DNA of 64,000 nucleotides from Punctularia strigosozonata HHB-11173 SS5 (taxonomy: Eukaryota > Basidiomycota > Agaricomycetes > Corticiales > Punctulariaceae). How positions within the stretch are numbered: the first letter of the stretch is position 1; every line of letters begins with the position of its first letter. The translations under genes were made by a program, and so were the position numbers. The stretch spans positions 942,370 to 1,006,369 of the forward strand of contig NW_006767441.1 in assembly GCF_000264995.1 (NCBI RefSeq), in the 5' to 3' direction. The notes under the pieces are model-generated. The model saw only the letters and a program-made list of their open reading frames with translations. It had not been told where the DNA came from and did no database searches. Below, one piece after another: positions 1 to 9,956 of this stretch.

Positions 1-1893
1 CAAGTGCCTGAAGACCGCACACGGAGTAGTAACGGTCAAAGATATGCTAGACCAAGCGAAAAGAATACGGAAGATCAGTCACTCGCGGCACAATAGATGC
101 CAGTGCGATGAATGCGTTGCTGACCGCGACGCGGGGTGCCAGGACCCGAACATGTGCTGCCAACGGGCGGACACAATACTTCGCCGGATTGAACCGCGAT
201 TCTCAATCCATAGTAAGAGGCGAGACGACGGACTGACCCTGACACACACCAGACAAGAAAAGAACAGGCAAGAGAGAAGACGTCGGGGAGTGATCCGTTT
301 TGACCCATCAGTGTCTCTCAAAACCGAACCCGGCGAAGGAATAAGGATTTTCGCGGGCGAACACGAACCGAAGAGAGGACCTGCTACGCGACTCAGTAAA
401 CCTGCCAGGGGACGAAACGTGGAAGAAGAACGAATGACCATATATACAGACGGATCCTGTACGAACAACGGGTCCCTGGACGCGGTATGTGGAAGTGGAA
501 TATGGGTACCGGACATACCAAGCGCCAGCAGGGCTATCAGAGTACCAGGAGATAAACACTCGAACCAGAGGGGTGAAGTCGCGGCGGTCCTGGTAGCGCT
601 GCAGACGACGGCGCCCTTCGTACCGATACTCTTCAAGACCGATTCGATGTATGTGATTGATGGCCTAACGGCACACCTCCCGAGGTGGGAGGACATAGGG
701 TGGACGGGAATAGCGAACTCCGACCTGCTCAAAGCCACGGCGTTCCACCTGGGGAGACGGTCAGCGACGACGGACTTCCTCTGGGTCAAAGGCCACTCGG
801 GCGAGGAAGGAAACGAAAGGGCTGACGCACTGGCAAAAGAAGGAGCCAACAAAGACGAAGCCGACCCCCTCGACCTCAGCATTCCCCCAGAGTTCAACCT
901 TCGGGGCGCGAAGCTTTCGGCTATGACCCAATCGATGCTGTATGAAAGGGTATTGGCCCACAAAGGACCGAAGACCGTACGCCCGGCAGCACTGGCCCCG
1001 CTGGACATGACACGACACGCAATCAAGGAGACGAACGGCGTGATGCTGGACGACGAAGCTCTGTGGAGATCGATAAGATGCAAAGACCTCCGTCAACCGG
1101 TGAGACAACTATTATACCGCGCAATGCACGGATCCCACAGGCTAGGGAAGTTCTGGCAGAATGTCCCGGGCCTCGTGGAGAGAGAGGCATGCGCCTACTG
1201 CGGGGACGAGGAATCACTGGAACACATAATGACGGGATGTGATAACGGGCCGGGGAAGGTAGTGTGGGACCTGCTGCACGACGCCTGGCCGCAAGGCCGT
1301 GGAGCCCCGCCCAACATCACGCTCGGCCTCATCCTTGGATGCGGCGCGATTCAAATCAAAGAAACAAACCACGAAACAGGAGTTGAACAACTCCGGACTA
1401 ATCGGTCAAGGCTCATGAGGATACTAATCTCGGAGTCTGCGTACCTGATATGGGTGCTCCGATGCGAACGGACGATACAAGACAGGAAGCACAGTGGAGA
1501 AACAATACGACGAAGGTGGGCGATGGCCATACAAAGACGACTTGAAAGCGACCACGCTATGGCATGCAGAACGATACGCACGGAGTCGCACGTGAGGAAA
1601 GTGCAGGGAACGTGGGATGGACTGCTCTTAAACGAGCAGACACTCCCGGAAGACTGGGCCAAACGCCGTGAGGTTTTAGTGGGTATTAAGCTGCCGAGAC
1701 TCCGCAGACCGGAGCCACCTAGGTAGTGCACGAGCCCCACTCGCCCTGGAGTCCCCCCAGGGGTCGTGGTATTGAGCATTTTTCCTCGGACCGGGCTACA
1801 CAAAGCCCGCTATTTAGGAGTAGCTTATTTAGGGCTAGACATGCTTGTCGACTGCTAAATAAGAATATCTGCTCGTCCAAAAAAAAAAAGAAA
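1..1893 (+). mobile_element. 3' end of a LINE-like (non-LTR) retroelement
   Basis: The left edge of the window lies inside an open frame that ends with a type I RNase H domain and a Cys/His knuckle, followed by about 150 bp of untranslated sequence and an A-rich tail near 1879-1896. This order (RNase H, zinc knuckle, 3' UTR, A tail) is what the 3' end of a fungal LINE looks like. The endonuclease and reverse transcriptase parts, if present, lie left of the window. The tail ends about 120 bp before the SAM37 start codon in the same orientation. The alternative is a domesticated or stand-alone RNase H gene, which also occurs in Agaricomycetes. Confidence 0.7.
2..1726 (+). CDS. RNase H domain protein of a retroelement (partial, 5' end outside window)
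   Basis: The frame is open from base 2, so the first ATG at 44 is probably internal. A Cys-rich patch (CxCxxC, then GC and CC pairs) lies near residues 18-39 counted from that ATG. An RNase H fold starts near residue 131: the first catalytic Asp is in TDGSC, the Glu in QRGEVAA, the second Asp in KTDSMYVIDG, and the His/Asp pair in KGHSGEEGNERAD. All four acidic positions and the His are present, so the domain looks active. A C-terminal CxxC-x8-H-x4-C knuckle (CAYCGDEESLEHIMTGC) follows. The function expected from the family is removal of the RNA strand during element copying. No internal stop is seen in this stretch, which suggests a recent insertion or selection. Confidence 0.75.
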   Translation, partial: KCLKTAHGVVTVKDMLDQAKRIRKISHSRHNRCQCDECVADRDAGCQDPNMCCQRADTILRRIEPRFSIHSKRRDDGLTLTHTRQEKNRQERRRRGVIRFDPSVSLKTEPGEGIRIFAGEHEPKRGPATRLSKPARGRNVEEERMTIYTDGSCTNNGSLDAVCGSGIWVPDIPSASRAIRVPGDKHSNQRGEVAAVLVALQTTAPFVPILFKTDSMYVIDGLTAHLPRWEDIGWTGIANSDLLKATAFHLGRRSATTDFLWVKGHSGEEGNERADALAKEGANKDEADPLDLSIPPEFNLRGAKLSAMTQSMLYERVLAHKGPKTVRPAALAPLDMTRHAIKETNGVMLDDEALWRSIRCKDLRQPVRQLLYRAMHGSHRLGKFWQNVPGLVEREACAYCGDEESLEHIMTGCDNGPGKVVWDLLHDAWPQGRGAPPNITLGLILGCGAIQIKETNHETGVEQLRTNRSRLMRILISESAYLIWVLRCERTIQDRKHSGETIRRRWAMAIQRRLESDHAMACRTIRTESHVRKVQGTWDGLLLNEQTLPEDWAKRREVLVGIKLPRLRRPEPPR

Positions 1894-2013
1894 ACGCTTC
1901 AACCTCGTGGGTAACAGAAAGAGGAAGCACGTGATCGTGAGACTGGCACGGGTGGCGGTAATTGCCGGCCTCAAGCAGATTCAAAGGCTGCTCCACCCGA
2001 TCGAATCGCGAGC

Positions 2014-3325
2014 ATGTCGTCTAACGAAGCGCTCATCTTGCATATATGGCCCGGCGCCTGGGGCCTGTCTTCACTCCATCCTACATGTTTGGCCGCGGTG
2101 CTTTACCTACAGCTCGCCGTCCCTGGCCGATTCACCGTTGCCGAGTCCACCAATCCCGACGCATCTCCGAGCGGTAGGTGAGTGGTCGTTCATCTCACGA
2201 GTATATGACGAATGACGGACATCAACGTGGTGCGCAGGCGTATTTCCATACGTGACTCACGATAAGCGGGTCGTATCCTCTCTGGCGTTGATCGTCAAGT
2301 ACGTCTCCGCTTTGCCGGAGTCTTCGCTGCGATCCAACGGGGAAGATAAAGACGCAGACGCGTACATACGACCCGACTTGGACAAGTCGCTCGTGAATGG
2401 TGAAAAGGCCCGAAAAGTAGCTTGGTGTGCTCATGTGGAATCTCAACTAGGCGATTTGGTGGTGCGTCCAGTGCCATCGAAGCCGACTAGTAACCTTACA
2501 CCGGAATTTCACAGGCACACATGCTCTTTTCCCTCAATGCCAACTACTGGTCACTGACGCGACCTACGCTTGCGTCTCAGCTCCCCATACCTCAACGGTA
2601 CTACGTACCGAGTCGCATCCGCGCATCTTACCGACCGCGTCTGGAAGCTTCCGAACTGTGGGGTATACCCGAGCCAGAGGAGAAAGAGTCGGAGACGCAC
2701 GGGCTCTGGAGGAAGAAGAAAGATTCCGAAGTCGAAGAAGAGGCCAAGGAAGCGAGAAAGCATACTTTCAAGAAAGTATTCGAACGAGAGAAAGTGCTCG
2801 AGAAGGCGAGAGCCACGCTGGATATATACGTACGACTACTAGGTGAAAGGTCCTTCTTCTATCATAACCGGTATGTCCCTGTACTTCCCGAAGTAGTTTC
2901 CCGTGGCTCATCCGCACTTTAGTCCTACAACGCTCGACATCACACTCGCTGCTCATGTGCTCCTCCTGACCAAGCCGCCGTACCCGGACCCGCTACTCCA
3001 GAATCTGCTTAACGACTCCTATCCGACACTCGTCGCGCACGCGGAGCGAGTTCACTCGTATTGCATCCCGGATGCTGCTGCGCTGCGCATTGTGTCTGGC
3101 TCATCTACGGGCTTGACGTCGCTCATTCCGTTCTCGCACGGTGTCTTTGGTCAGGATAGCAATCGCGGTACCTGGCCGTGGACGGCGACAGTGGCAGCGG
3201 CTGCAGCCGCAGTAGCTTGGTTTATCTTGCTAGGCCCACGACCTGTTCTGGCGGCCCGACCTGATGATGAGGAGATCTATGACGCCTTGGGCAAGGAGAT
3301 GGATGAGCAGGTTGGAAATGCATGA
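2014..3325 (+). CDS. SAM37: SAM37/metaxin-like mitochondrial sorting and assembly subunit
   Basis: Exons 2014-2173, 2238-2461, 2515-2870 and 2923-3325 join to 380 residues. The start is the ATG giving MSSNEALILHIWPGAWGLSS; the L-x-WPG-x-W opening is the hallmark of the Sam37/metaxin thioredoxin-like N-terminal domain. The family is part of the SAM complex, which inserts beta-barrel proteins into the mitochondrial outer membrane. A GST-like helical C-terminal half follows, and a single Ala-rich hydrophobic segment near residues 335-355 should anchor it in the outer membrane. A basic/acidic loop (about residues 170-215) is rich in Lys and Glu. The end of exon 2 could also be 2458, which removes one Val. 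The A-rich tail of the upstream retroelement lies about 120 bp before the start, so the promoter may overlap the element. Confidence 0.85.
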
Positions 3326-3450
3326 GCTTGGAGCCTGGAGGTACTTACTCCCGATTCACCGTGCTCTGACCCACGTCTGAATAGTGCTTTTTTTCTTATG
3401 CTATGATCAATACTTCAAGCGCATAGGATTATTGGGATACTTAGTGCAAG

Positions 3451-3695
3451 TACTGTAATTTTACGACCTTAGGTTCGGTCCGCCCCCGGGGGGAGACAGC
3501 TACAAGTTCGGGCCCGTGGGAAGTTCGCAAACTGACTGTAGTCAGTGTGCAATATTCTCACAGTAGAAAATATAATTCCCACGGTCAGTTCAAGGCCTGG
3601 ATATTGGTGGCGGGACAGGGGACAACACGGGAAATTAGGTTCAGTTCAGGTTGCCAGGGGACAGGGGACGAACCTAAGGTCGTAAAATTACAGTA
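3451..3695. mobile_element. MITE 1: 241-bp miniature inverted-repeat element with TA target duplication
   Basis: A perfect 27-bp inverted repeat pairs 3451-3477 with 3669-3695. The outermost TA on each side reads as a target-site duplication, leaving a 241-bp core (3453-3693) whose ends start CTGTAATTTTACGACC. It has no coding capacity. A TA duplication points to a Tc1/mariner-type transposase acting in trans, though a PIF/Harbinger three-base target cannot be excluded. Confidence 0.8.
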
Positions 3696-3710
3696 ATGCA
3701 ACATACAGAA

Positions 3711-4212
3711 TAGAGAGCTTCCAAAATCGATATATATCGAGAATTTATTTTCAAATCGTGCGATTTGGCCCGCATTTTTGGCCATAGAATGGGTGACTTC
3801 CCGTAAGGATCTGTAAGGCCGAATAGAATAGATTTCGCTTACAAATCCACTAAGCGAGCAATGCCGAAAAATCGGCATCGTCAAGCCAAGTTATCGGTTT
3901 GTCGGTCGCTCGTACAGACCTTTTATCTGGAAGGGGGGTCGACCCCCCCTTCCAGACCAGAATGCCCGTTTACAGACTGGAATTAATCATACACGTGACC
4001 TTCTCTCTTCCTCATTCGCTGCTCCGCCCTTCTCAACGTTTATGACGTCTGTTTCCGCCCCACACTCGCAGGACCGTACGGGAGCATAGATTTACAGCAT
4101 AACCCACAGATCGGGGTTTCAACTGTTTATTCTGTATTTCTGTCGCTACAGATCTTACGGGAAGTCATCCAATATCAAAATCTCGATATATATCGAAACT
4201 GGAAGCTCTCTA
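3711..4212. mobile_element. MITE 2: ~498-bp inverted-repeat element beside MITE 1
   Basis: The ends read TA-GAGAGCTTCC (3711-3722) and GGAAGCTCTC-TA (4201-4212), again flanked by TA. The inverted similarity extends inward with small gaps: a TCGATATATATCGA palindrome lies just inside each end (about 3729 and 4182), and TGACTTCCCGTAAG followed by GATCTGTA recurs inverted at about 3791 and 4150. The left arm is therefore over 100 bp long. No gene is contained. Its ends differ from MITE 1, so it belongs to another family. It lies only 15 bp from MITE 1. Confidence 0.75.
3926..3956. repeat. GC-rich near-perfect palindrome inside MITE 2
   Basis: TCTGGAAGGGGGGTC at 3926-3940 is followed directly by its complement at 3941-3956, with one extra C in the right arm. 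It lies near the centre of MITE 2 and could extrude as a hairpin with a run of six G:C pairs. Confidence 0.8.
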
Positions 4213-4514
4213 ATGTCAGATCTCCTCATCCACGTTCACGATACGCGCACGTGATATGTGTCCGATGAAGAGGCGCCGATCATATCCTGCCAGAACGTCA
4301 TACATCCGCGTCCTACGTCGTCTGTTGCTGCGATTATGCATATCTTGTTTTACCGTTCCCTCCGTCCAATCTGTCTCTGCGCCTCGCCAAGTTTCGAACT
4401 GCCGCAATAACCAGTCGTTGCGTATCTTACGGGACTGTCCACGCTCGCCATTCTTGCGCCCGGAGTGTTCATAGCTGGCGGAGTTCGCCTTCGCCGTTGC
4501 GGCCCCTGACGACG

Positions 4515-6002
4515 ATGTCCTTTGCCACCACCAATTGGCCAGCAGAGGCGGGAGCGTTGGTTTCTGCACGCAAATTTCTGCGCGAATGGTATGATCCCGA
4601 CCCCTCCGCACGAACGTCTGGTAGAATCCGGATTTCACAGCGCAGCACAGTCGAAGCACACTTTACTTGTTCCTGACAAGGACGCAGACGGCCTTAGTGG
4701 CACGCTGATCATATACCGCACTCTCCGCGCTCTTGGGCATGCTGCCGAAAACATCAGCGTGCACTTCGTCGAGAAAGGGTCGAATCCACATCGGGATGCG
4801 GAACGAGAGCGGCTCGCAGCTCACAGAGCAGAATATGCTGTGGTAGTAGATCAAGGTAGCCGGCCGGGCCCCAGCTTGGTGCCGGGGGCAAAAACCCTCC
4901 TCGTAGACCACCACCTCAGCGATGAGTTTCCTGAAGGAACATTGGTAAGTGGCGCATGCCTTGCCTGACTGTAATCAACTCACATCTTCGCCAGGTTCTC
5001 TCAGCTTGCAAACATGAACCCGTTGCCACATCTGCGACGCTGGCGTACGTACTCTGCCGGCCGCTTCATCGTACCGTTGTGTCCTCTTGCGACTATCTGT
5101 GCGCCATGGGCACCATCGGCGATCTTGGGACAACGTTCAAGTTCGAACCGCCTTTCCCTCAAGAGGAAATGAAGGCCTGCTTCAAGAAGTACACGAAGAA
5201 GAGCATAAATGAAGCTGTCGGGCTAGTCAACGCTCCTCGGAGGACTGCTATCTACGACGTCGAATCTGCCTGGCAGGTATATGCTCAATCTGGCTTGTTT
5301 CATGTTAGCTTCTGACGATTGCGTGCTCATCGCAGGCTTTACTTCATTCCACCTGTCCAACAGATGTAACTTCACCACCTCGGAGCTCTGCCGACAAGGT
5401 CAAATGGTCCCGGCGTCTGCACGACGCACGTCAGGAGATCAACGCAGAGGTGGAACGGTGCAGTCATGTTGCTCCGAAGTTCTCGGGCGATGGACGCGTC
5501 GCCCTTTTGCGCATACATAGCGAGGCGCAGGTGCATCCGGTACACGTTCATCCCGTCTATGGTCAGAATACAATTCTTACATGATCCGTTCTCTATTCCC
5601 TTTCACCAGGTCGTTGCGACTCGCTGGGCGGGCCACCTCAAGTCTCCCAGACTGCGAGTTGTTATGGTCGCCAATACAGGGTATACTCCTGGGATTACCA
5701 ACTTCTCGTGCCGCGTCGCGCGCTGCGCCCGGCGCCCGGACGTTCCAGCCGTCGACATCATTGCGATGCTGAAGGCGTACGCCGCGCGCGAGCCTGGGTT
5801 GACGGAGTCCATGGGTCAGGATTTTGCGCGGGGGCACAAACAAGCGAGCGGCGGTATTGTGAGCACTGAACAGTTTGAGAAGCTATGGCACGTGATGGAG
5901 CAGAGTGATACGGAGGGCGAGGAGAGCCCGAGGAAGAGGCGGAAGGTGGGAACGACGAGCGCTCAGAAGAACACGTTGGAAGGATGGGTGAAAAGAGCTT
6001 GA
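4515..6002 (+). CDS. DHH-family phosphoesterase (RecJ/exopolyphosphatase-like)
   Basis: Exons 4515-4588, 4641-4944, 4995-5276, 5336-5539 and 5610-6002 give 418 residues with consistent phase at all four introns. The N-terminal DHH domain carries PDKDADG (metal-binding Asp cluster, about residue 35) and the signature VDHHLSDEFP (about residue 112). The small DHHA1-type C-terminal domain has GHKQASGG (about residue 335), the substrate-contacting glycine motif. DHH enzymes are metal-dependent phosphodiesterases or phosphatases acting on nucleic acid ends, oligonucleotides or polyphosphate; which applies here cannot be told from sequence. The C-terminus is acidic then basic (SPRKRRK), a likely nuclear signal, which favours a nucleic-acid role. 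The start was chosen because the first 74-nt exon plus a 52-nt intron restores the frame. Confidence 0.8.
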
Positions 6003-6157
6003 TAGCATCCGGCGTTCCTTTGTCACGAGGCAATGATAGATGTAATTGTATTCGCCATAAAATGTGTATTGTACAGATGCATGTATCAATGGCGATATGT
6101 ATCACGAAAACGGTAATGCGCATTCTATGTTGTGTTGCTCCGCTGCTCCCCTGTACA

Positions 6158-7773
6158 TCACTGAGCCTGCACTTGCTCCGGTGTCGCTATGCCAGGGGAA
6201 GCATCATGAAGGGCAGGTACGTGTGCTGGCACGTCAGGCAACGCAGGAGTTGGCTTATCGCGGGCTTTATCCTGTTGTTGTTCTCTGATCAGCGCCTGCA
6301 GTTCTGCTTCCAGATCGCTGTCATCGACGCCGGTCGGCGCGGCAATCTCGACGCCATCCGTAATAGCGTCATCAACCTCCTTGGCGTCTGCCGTGGCGCT
6401 CGCAAGGGCATCCATCGTGTCGTCGATGTGGTCTCTCTGTAAAGAGGGATGCGCCAAAACGCTGCGCAGGGTAGCCGTAGAAAGTTCGTAGGTTTGCATG
6501 ATCTGAGGTGTCCACGTAAGCATCAGAACGCCGTCATGACAGTGAGGGCTGGAGGATAGCGTACCTCAACATCGCCAACGGCTCGCTCGACGTCCAAGAG
6601 AGTGGAGTGAAGCTTTTCAAGAGACAAAAGACGCTTGGAAAGCAGGTCTTCCAGCTGCTTCTTTGCGCGGAGATGGGTTAGCGCCATGGGCTTCCGTTGA
6701 GCCCGCAGTGCAGCCGTCGTTTTCGCTGTCCGACTGAGAGAAAAAGGATCGATGTCCGAGACGCGAAAACAGTGGAACGAGGCTTACTCGTCCATCTGAT
6801 ACTGAATGCTCTCGACTTGGCGTTCGAGGTTAGCGACCGCGGTCTTCAATTCTAGTAAGCCGTGGTCGACAGGGGTGATGCTCGCTTCGGCACCGCTTAA
6901 TCCTGTGGGTATGAACTTGACGAGCTACGAATCATTGTTAGGTCGAGGATTTCGACGGTTTCGAGGTGTCGTTCACCTCTCGCTCAACTTTCACGGCCCC
7001 TTTGTCCCTCGCTAAATACTTGAGCACGACTTTCACGTCGCTGTCAGACAGCCCTCCTTCAACGACACTCCCGAATTCGGTCTTGAACGATTCAAGGCTG
7101 AATATCAAATCCTTGGGCGTCCCATAGCTCCGTTCTTGCATTTCCAGTATCTTCTCGGCGGCGTCTTCGAGCAATGCGAGGACGACATAGTCGCCCTTCG
7201 CAGTTCTCCATCGTTCGCGCTCCGGCTGTACATCATCCGGAACCAAGCCTGTTTGCTTCAAGGCCCACCACACCGGCTTTCCAACAACATTTGAGGCCAC
7301 TCTCCAAGCCAGAGAGGTCGGGGTATAGATGGAGGTCGGTGCGGTCAGGAAAGCCTGGAGGGGAATCAATGGAGGAGGTGACGTAGACGAAGGCGCAGTA
7401 GAGAGCTCGGCCTGTGCTAGTAATCTATTTGTCAATCGTAGATGCCAAAAAAAAGCAGTAGCGCATTTACCGTAACGGTACCGAGGCTGAGCGGTTTGCC
7501 AGCACCTTCGTAGCGAAAGACCTCGGCCATAGTGGGTTCGGCGTGTAGAACCAGTCGTGACCTCCCATTTTCACTCGCTAGCAGACCCTTCTTTACAGCC
7601 TCCTCAAAGGTTTGCTGCCACCATCGAATGTTGGCCTGATAGGACTGGGGATTTGAGTGCTTTTGCCGAGAGAAGTCGGAGTAGAGCGCTTGTAGACGCG
7701 AAGTAGATATGCCGGAATATGATGAGAACGCAGAGAGTGTCTTAGTGGTGGGGTTGAAGGGTGCTTTCGACAT
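6158..7773 (-). CDS. CHM7: CHMP7-like ESCRT-III (Snf7 family) protein
   Basis: Exons (transcript order) 7773-7471, 7411-6977, 6924-6788, 6733-6565 and 6502-6158 give 462 residues. The N-terminal half holds tandem winged-helix-like ESCRT-II-type sequence (LYSDFSRQKHSNPQSY, then VWWALKQTGLVP). The C-terminal half is an Snf7 core of long charged helices (TALRAQRKPMALTHLRAKKQ). The acidic tail ends in a possible MIM-like segment (DLEAELQALI). CHMP7/Chm7 binds the inner nuclear membrane and starts ESCRT-III assembly for sealing and surveillance of the nuclear envelope. The start used is MSKAPFNP; an in-frame ATG 30 codons upstream is less likely. Its 3' end faces the DHH gene 155 bp away. Confidence 0.8.
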
Positions 7774-8044
7774 CGGATTTCGCGCAGTTTGTCGGCGCGC
7801 TGTGTGGTACCGAGGCGGTAACGAATGCCGCAAGAGGAGACCTTGCGCGGCTACGTATGTCACGCGTCGGTCACCTGACCAAGATGCTCAGTGGTGCTTT
7901 TCTAGTCTTTCACAAGACCAAGATCCTCCAAATGGTTTCGCTATATGCAAGCATACTATACACATCGCTTATACTGTGTGGCTCTTCTCTCTCCAATGTT
8001 TCTTTCAAGAAACTAAAGCTATCTGTGCGGGAGAAAGCAACTGT

Positions 8045-9477
8045 TCAAGCGTTGTGGAACGTAGGGACGAACCCAGGACTTAACGGTCCTTTCTCGCGAT
8101 CGTCGGGAGCGTTGTTTCTGGCCCCCTCATCACCGTGCGACTGAGCCTGGACCCCCCTAGTGTGCTGGTCCTTGTTTTTGCTGTCCTTACTGTCTTCGCT
8201 ATCCTTCGGGGGCTGCAACCCGGCATAGATGACCAGGATAACCGAGCAAACAGCCACTACGACCATTTGCGGGAAGAGACCGCAAGAGTCTGCGGCACTT
8301 GATCAGCGCGAGCGCGGCACAACTTGAGGTTTGCATACCAAGTATCAATCCTTTACAGGTGACAAGTCAATGATGGATCCCAGGACTGACGGACCGGGGG
8401 TAGAGGGGGGGGGGCTTACCAAACGCAGGCGCTCCAACCCATAAAGCTCGGAGAGCCGGTATGGTCAAGATAACTGATACAGGCAAGAGCATGATGCCGG
8501 AATCTACCTCGGCGCCGATAGCGACCCTCAGCGTAATCCAGACGACCACGGCTGTCAAGAGCCAGTTGACGACGAAGATTATCACTACAAATGCTTTTGT
8601 TAAGGCCTCTCGACCAAAGCGCGAGTGCGTCGTGCGCGCAGAGGTTGTCGTCCCGTTCACGTCGTTCATCATCACGGGCAGGTCCCAAACCAGATGAGGA
8701 GCGAAATTCTGGGTGGAGTCTACGGCAACGAGGCTGAGGATTGGAAGGGTTTCGTTTGTGTTGTGGTCTTTGGTCATGAAGGTCGTCTCCAGGTCGTAAC
8801 GATCGAACGGGAATGCGGACTGTTGATCGCCACGCGAAAAGTTTGGTACGAACGAAAAGCCGTCGATACTCAGAAGGTGCGTAGTCTCCACTCTATCCGT
8901 AGCTTGAACTCTGTATGCCTGTGAGTGATACTACAGACCACTCCTATATCAATCACTGTACCCAATAACCTGGTTCGTCGATACAGCGATCGGTTTCAGT
9001 CCAGGGTCATACGAGAAGACCTGCTGACCGCTGTAAATAGGTGAGTGCGATGTTCATCCGTTCAGTCAATCACTAACCCATCCACGTAGATGTCGATTGC
9101 TCGTGACAGATCACCGCAGTTCTTCGCGCCCAAAACACCTGCCGTGCCATCCAATAGGAAACCGGCACCGCAGCCAACGATGAGCCACGATATTTGAACT
9201 TGACGAGCATCCACGTCGATGTTGTAGATGTGTCCAAGGAACCTAATCTAGAACAAAATCAGGACCGAAAGATGATTGAACGAGGCTTTTCATAGCTCAC
9301 TCCTGAGCTTCCTGGATCGTCGCTCTCGAGAATCGCCTTCAGATTAGCACCGCCCACAGACACCGTGACTGCAAACAGGATGATCGCTACGATGGCGATG
9401 AAAGATGCGAAGCCTAGGAACAACCATCGCATGCGCGGTCGCTTCCACTGTAGCACGCGTGCAACAGGGAGGTTCAT
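8045..9477 (-). CDS. DUF4436-like fungal membrane protein
   Basis: Exons 9477-9301, 9247-9078, 9030-8970, 8918-8420 and 8289-8045 give 383 residues. One N-terminal membrane segment (about residues 18-41) is followed by an extracytoplasmic beta-rich domain with RAIDIYVDG, PFDRYDLETTF and a WDLP motif. Three C-terminal membrane segments follow: AFVVIIFVVNWLL, IMLLPVSVILTIPALRALW and MVVVAVCSVILVIYAG. The hydrophilic tail is rich in Asp, Ser and Lys. The PFDRY-x-L-E-TTF region and the 1+3 membrane layout match the DUF4436 membrane family; its biochemical function is unknown to me. The 130-nt last intron is longer than its neighbours. Confidence 0.65.
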
Positions 9478-9956
9478 GTCATGAAACGTCGTGCAAAGCG
9501 TAAGGGCGGATTAAGGCGAGCGATCTCATCGTATTGGCGGCCGTGCGCCTTTATACAGGCTCGAGCATCCTGAGGAGCAATCTGTAAGTACGTCTTTTGG
9601 CATCAACTAACGACGGAAATGTGTGATTGCGTTTTGACATGCGTGGCCTCTCGGGTTTGACGGGTTTCGCATGTCGGCTAAGTAGGCGCTCGTTTTAGGC
9701 GGGATCACAACGTGTTGGGCCAGCAAAAGTTAGAAACCGAATTCCATATCAGTAGTCGTCCCCGCACGCTGAATGTGCGAGTAGTACGTAAATATGCCTT
9801 GCTGCCGATTGCACCGAAGGTCCGAGACTACTTACATACAGGTTCGGTGGCGGTGCCGCGGAAGCAGAATTGAATCCAACGTAAAACTCGCATTGGCGGC
9901 AGGCTACAGCATCGATATCTGTTACAACGTACTCGACTTGATCGACGACCGACAAC
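9478..9956. other. Divergent intergenic region, no gene seen
   Basis: This 479-bp gap separates the diverging DUF4436-like and OTU1 genes and should hold both promoters. No repeat or longer coding signal was found. Confidence 0.5.

Noticed and set aside
79-1083. Long open frames antisense to the RNase H coding region
   Set aside because: They lie in the shadow of a frame with complete catalytic motifs and show no domain of their own.
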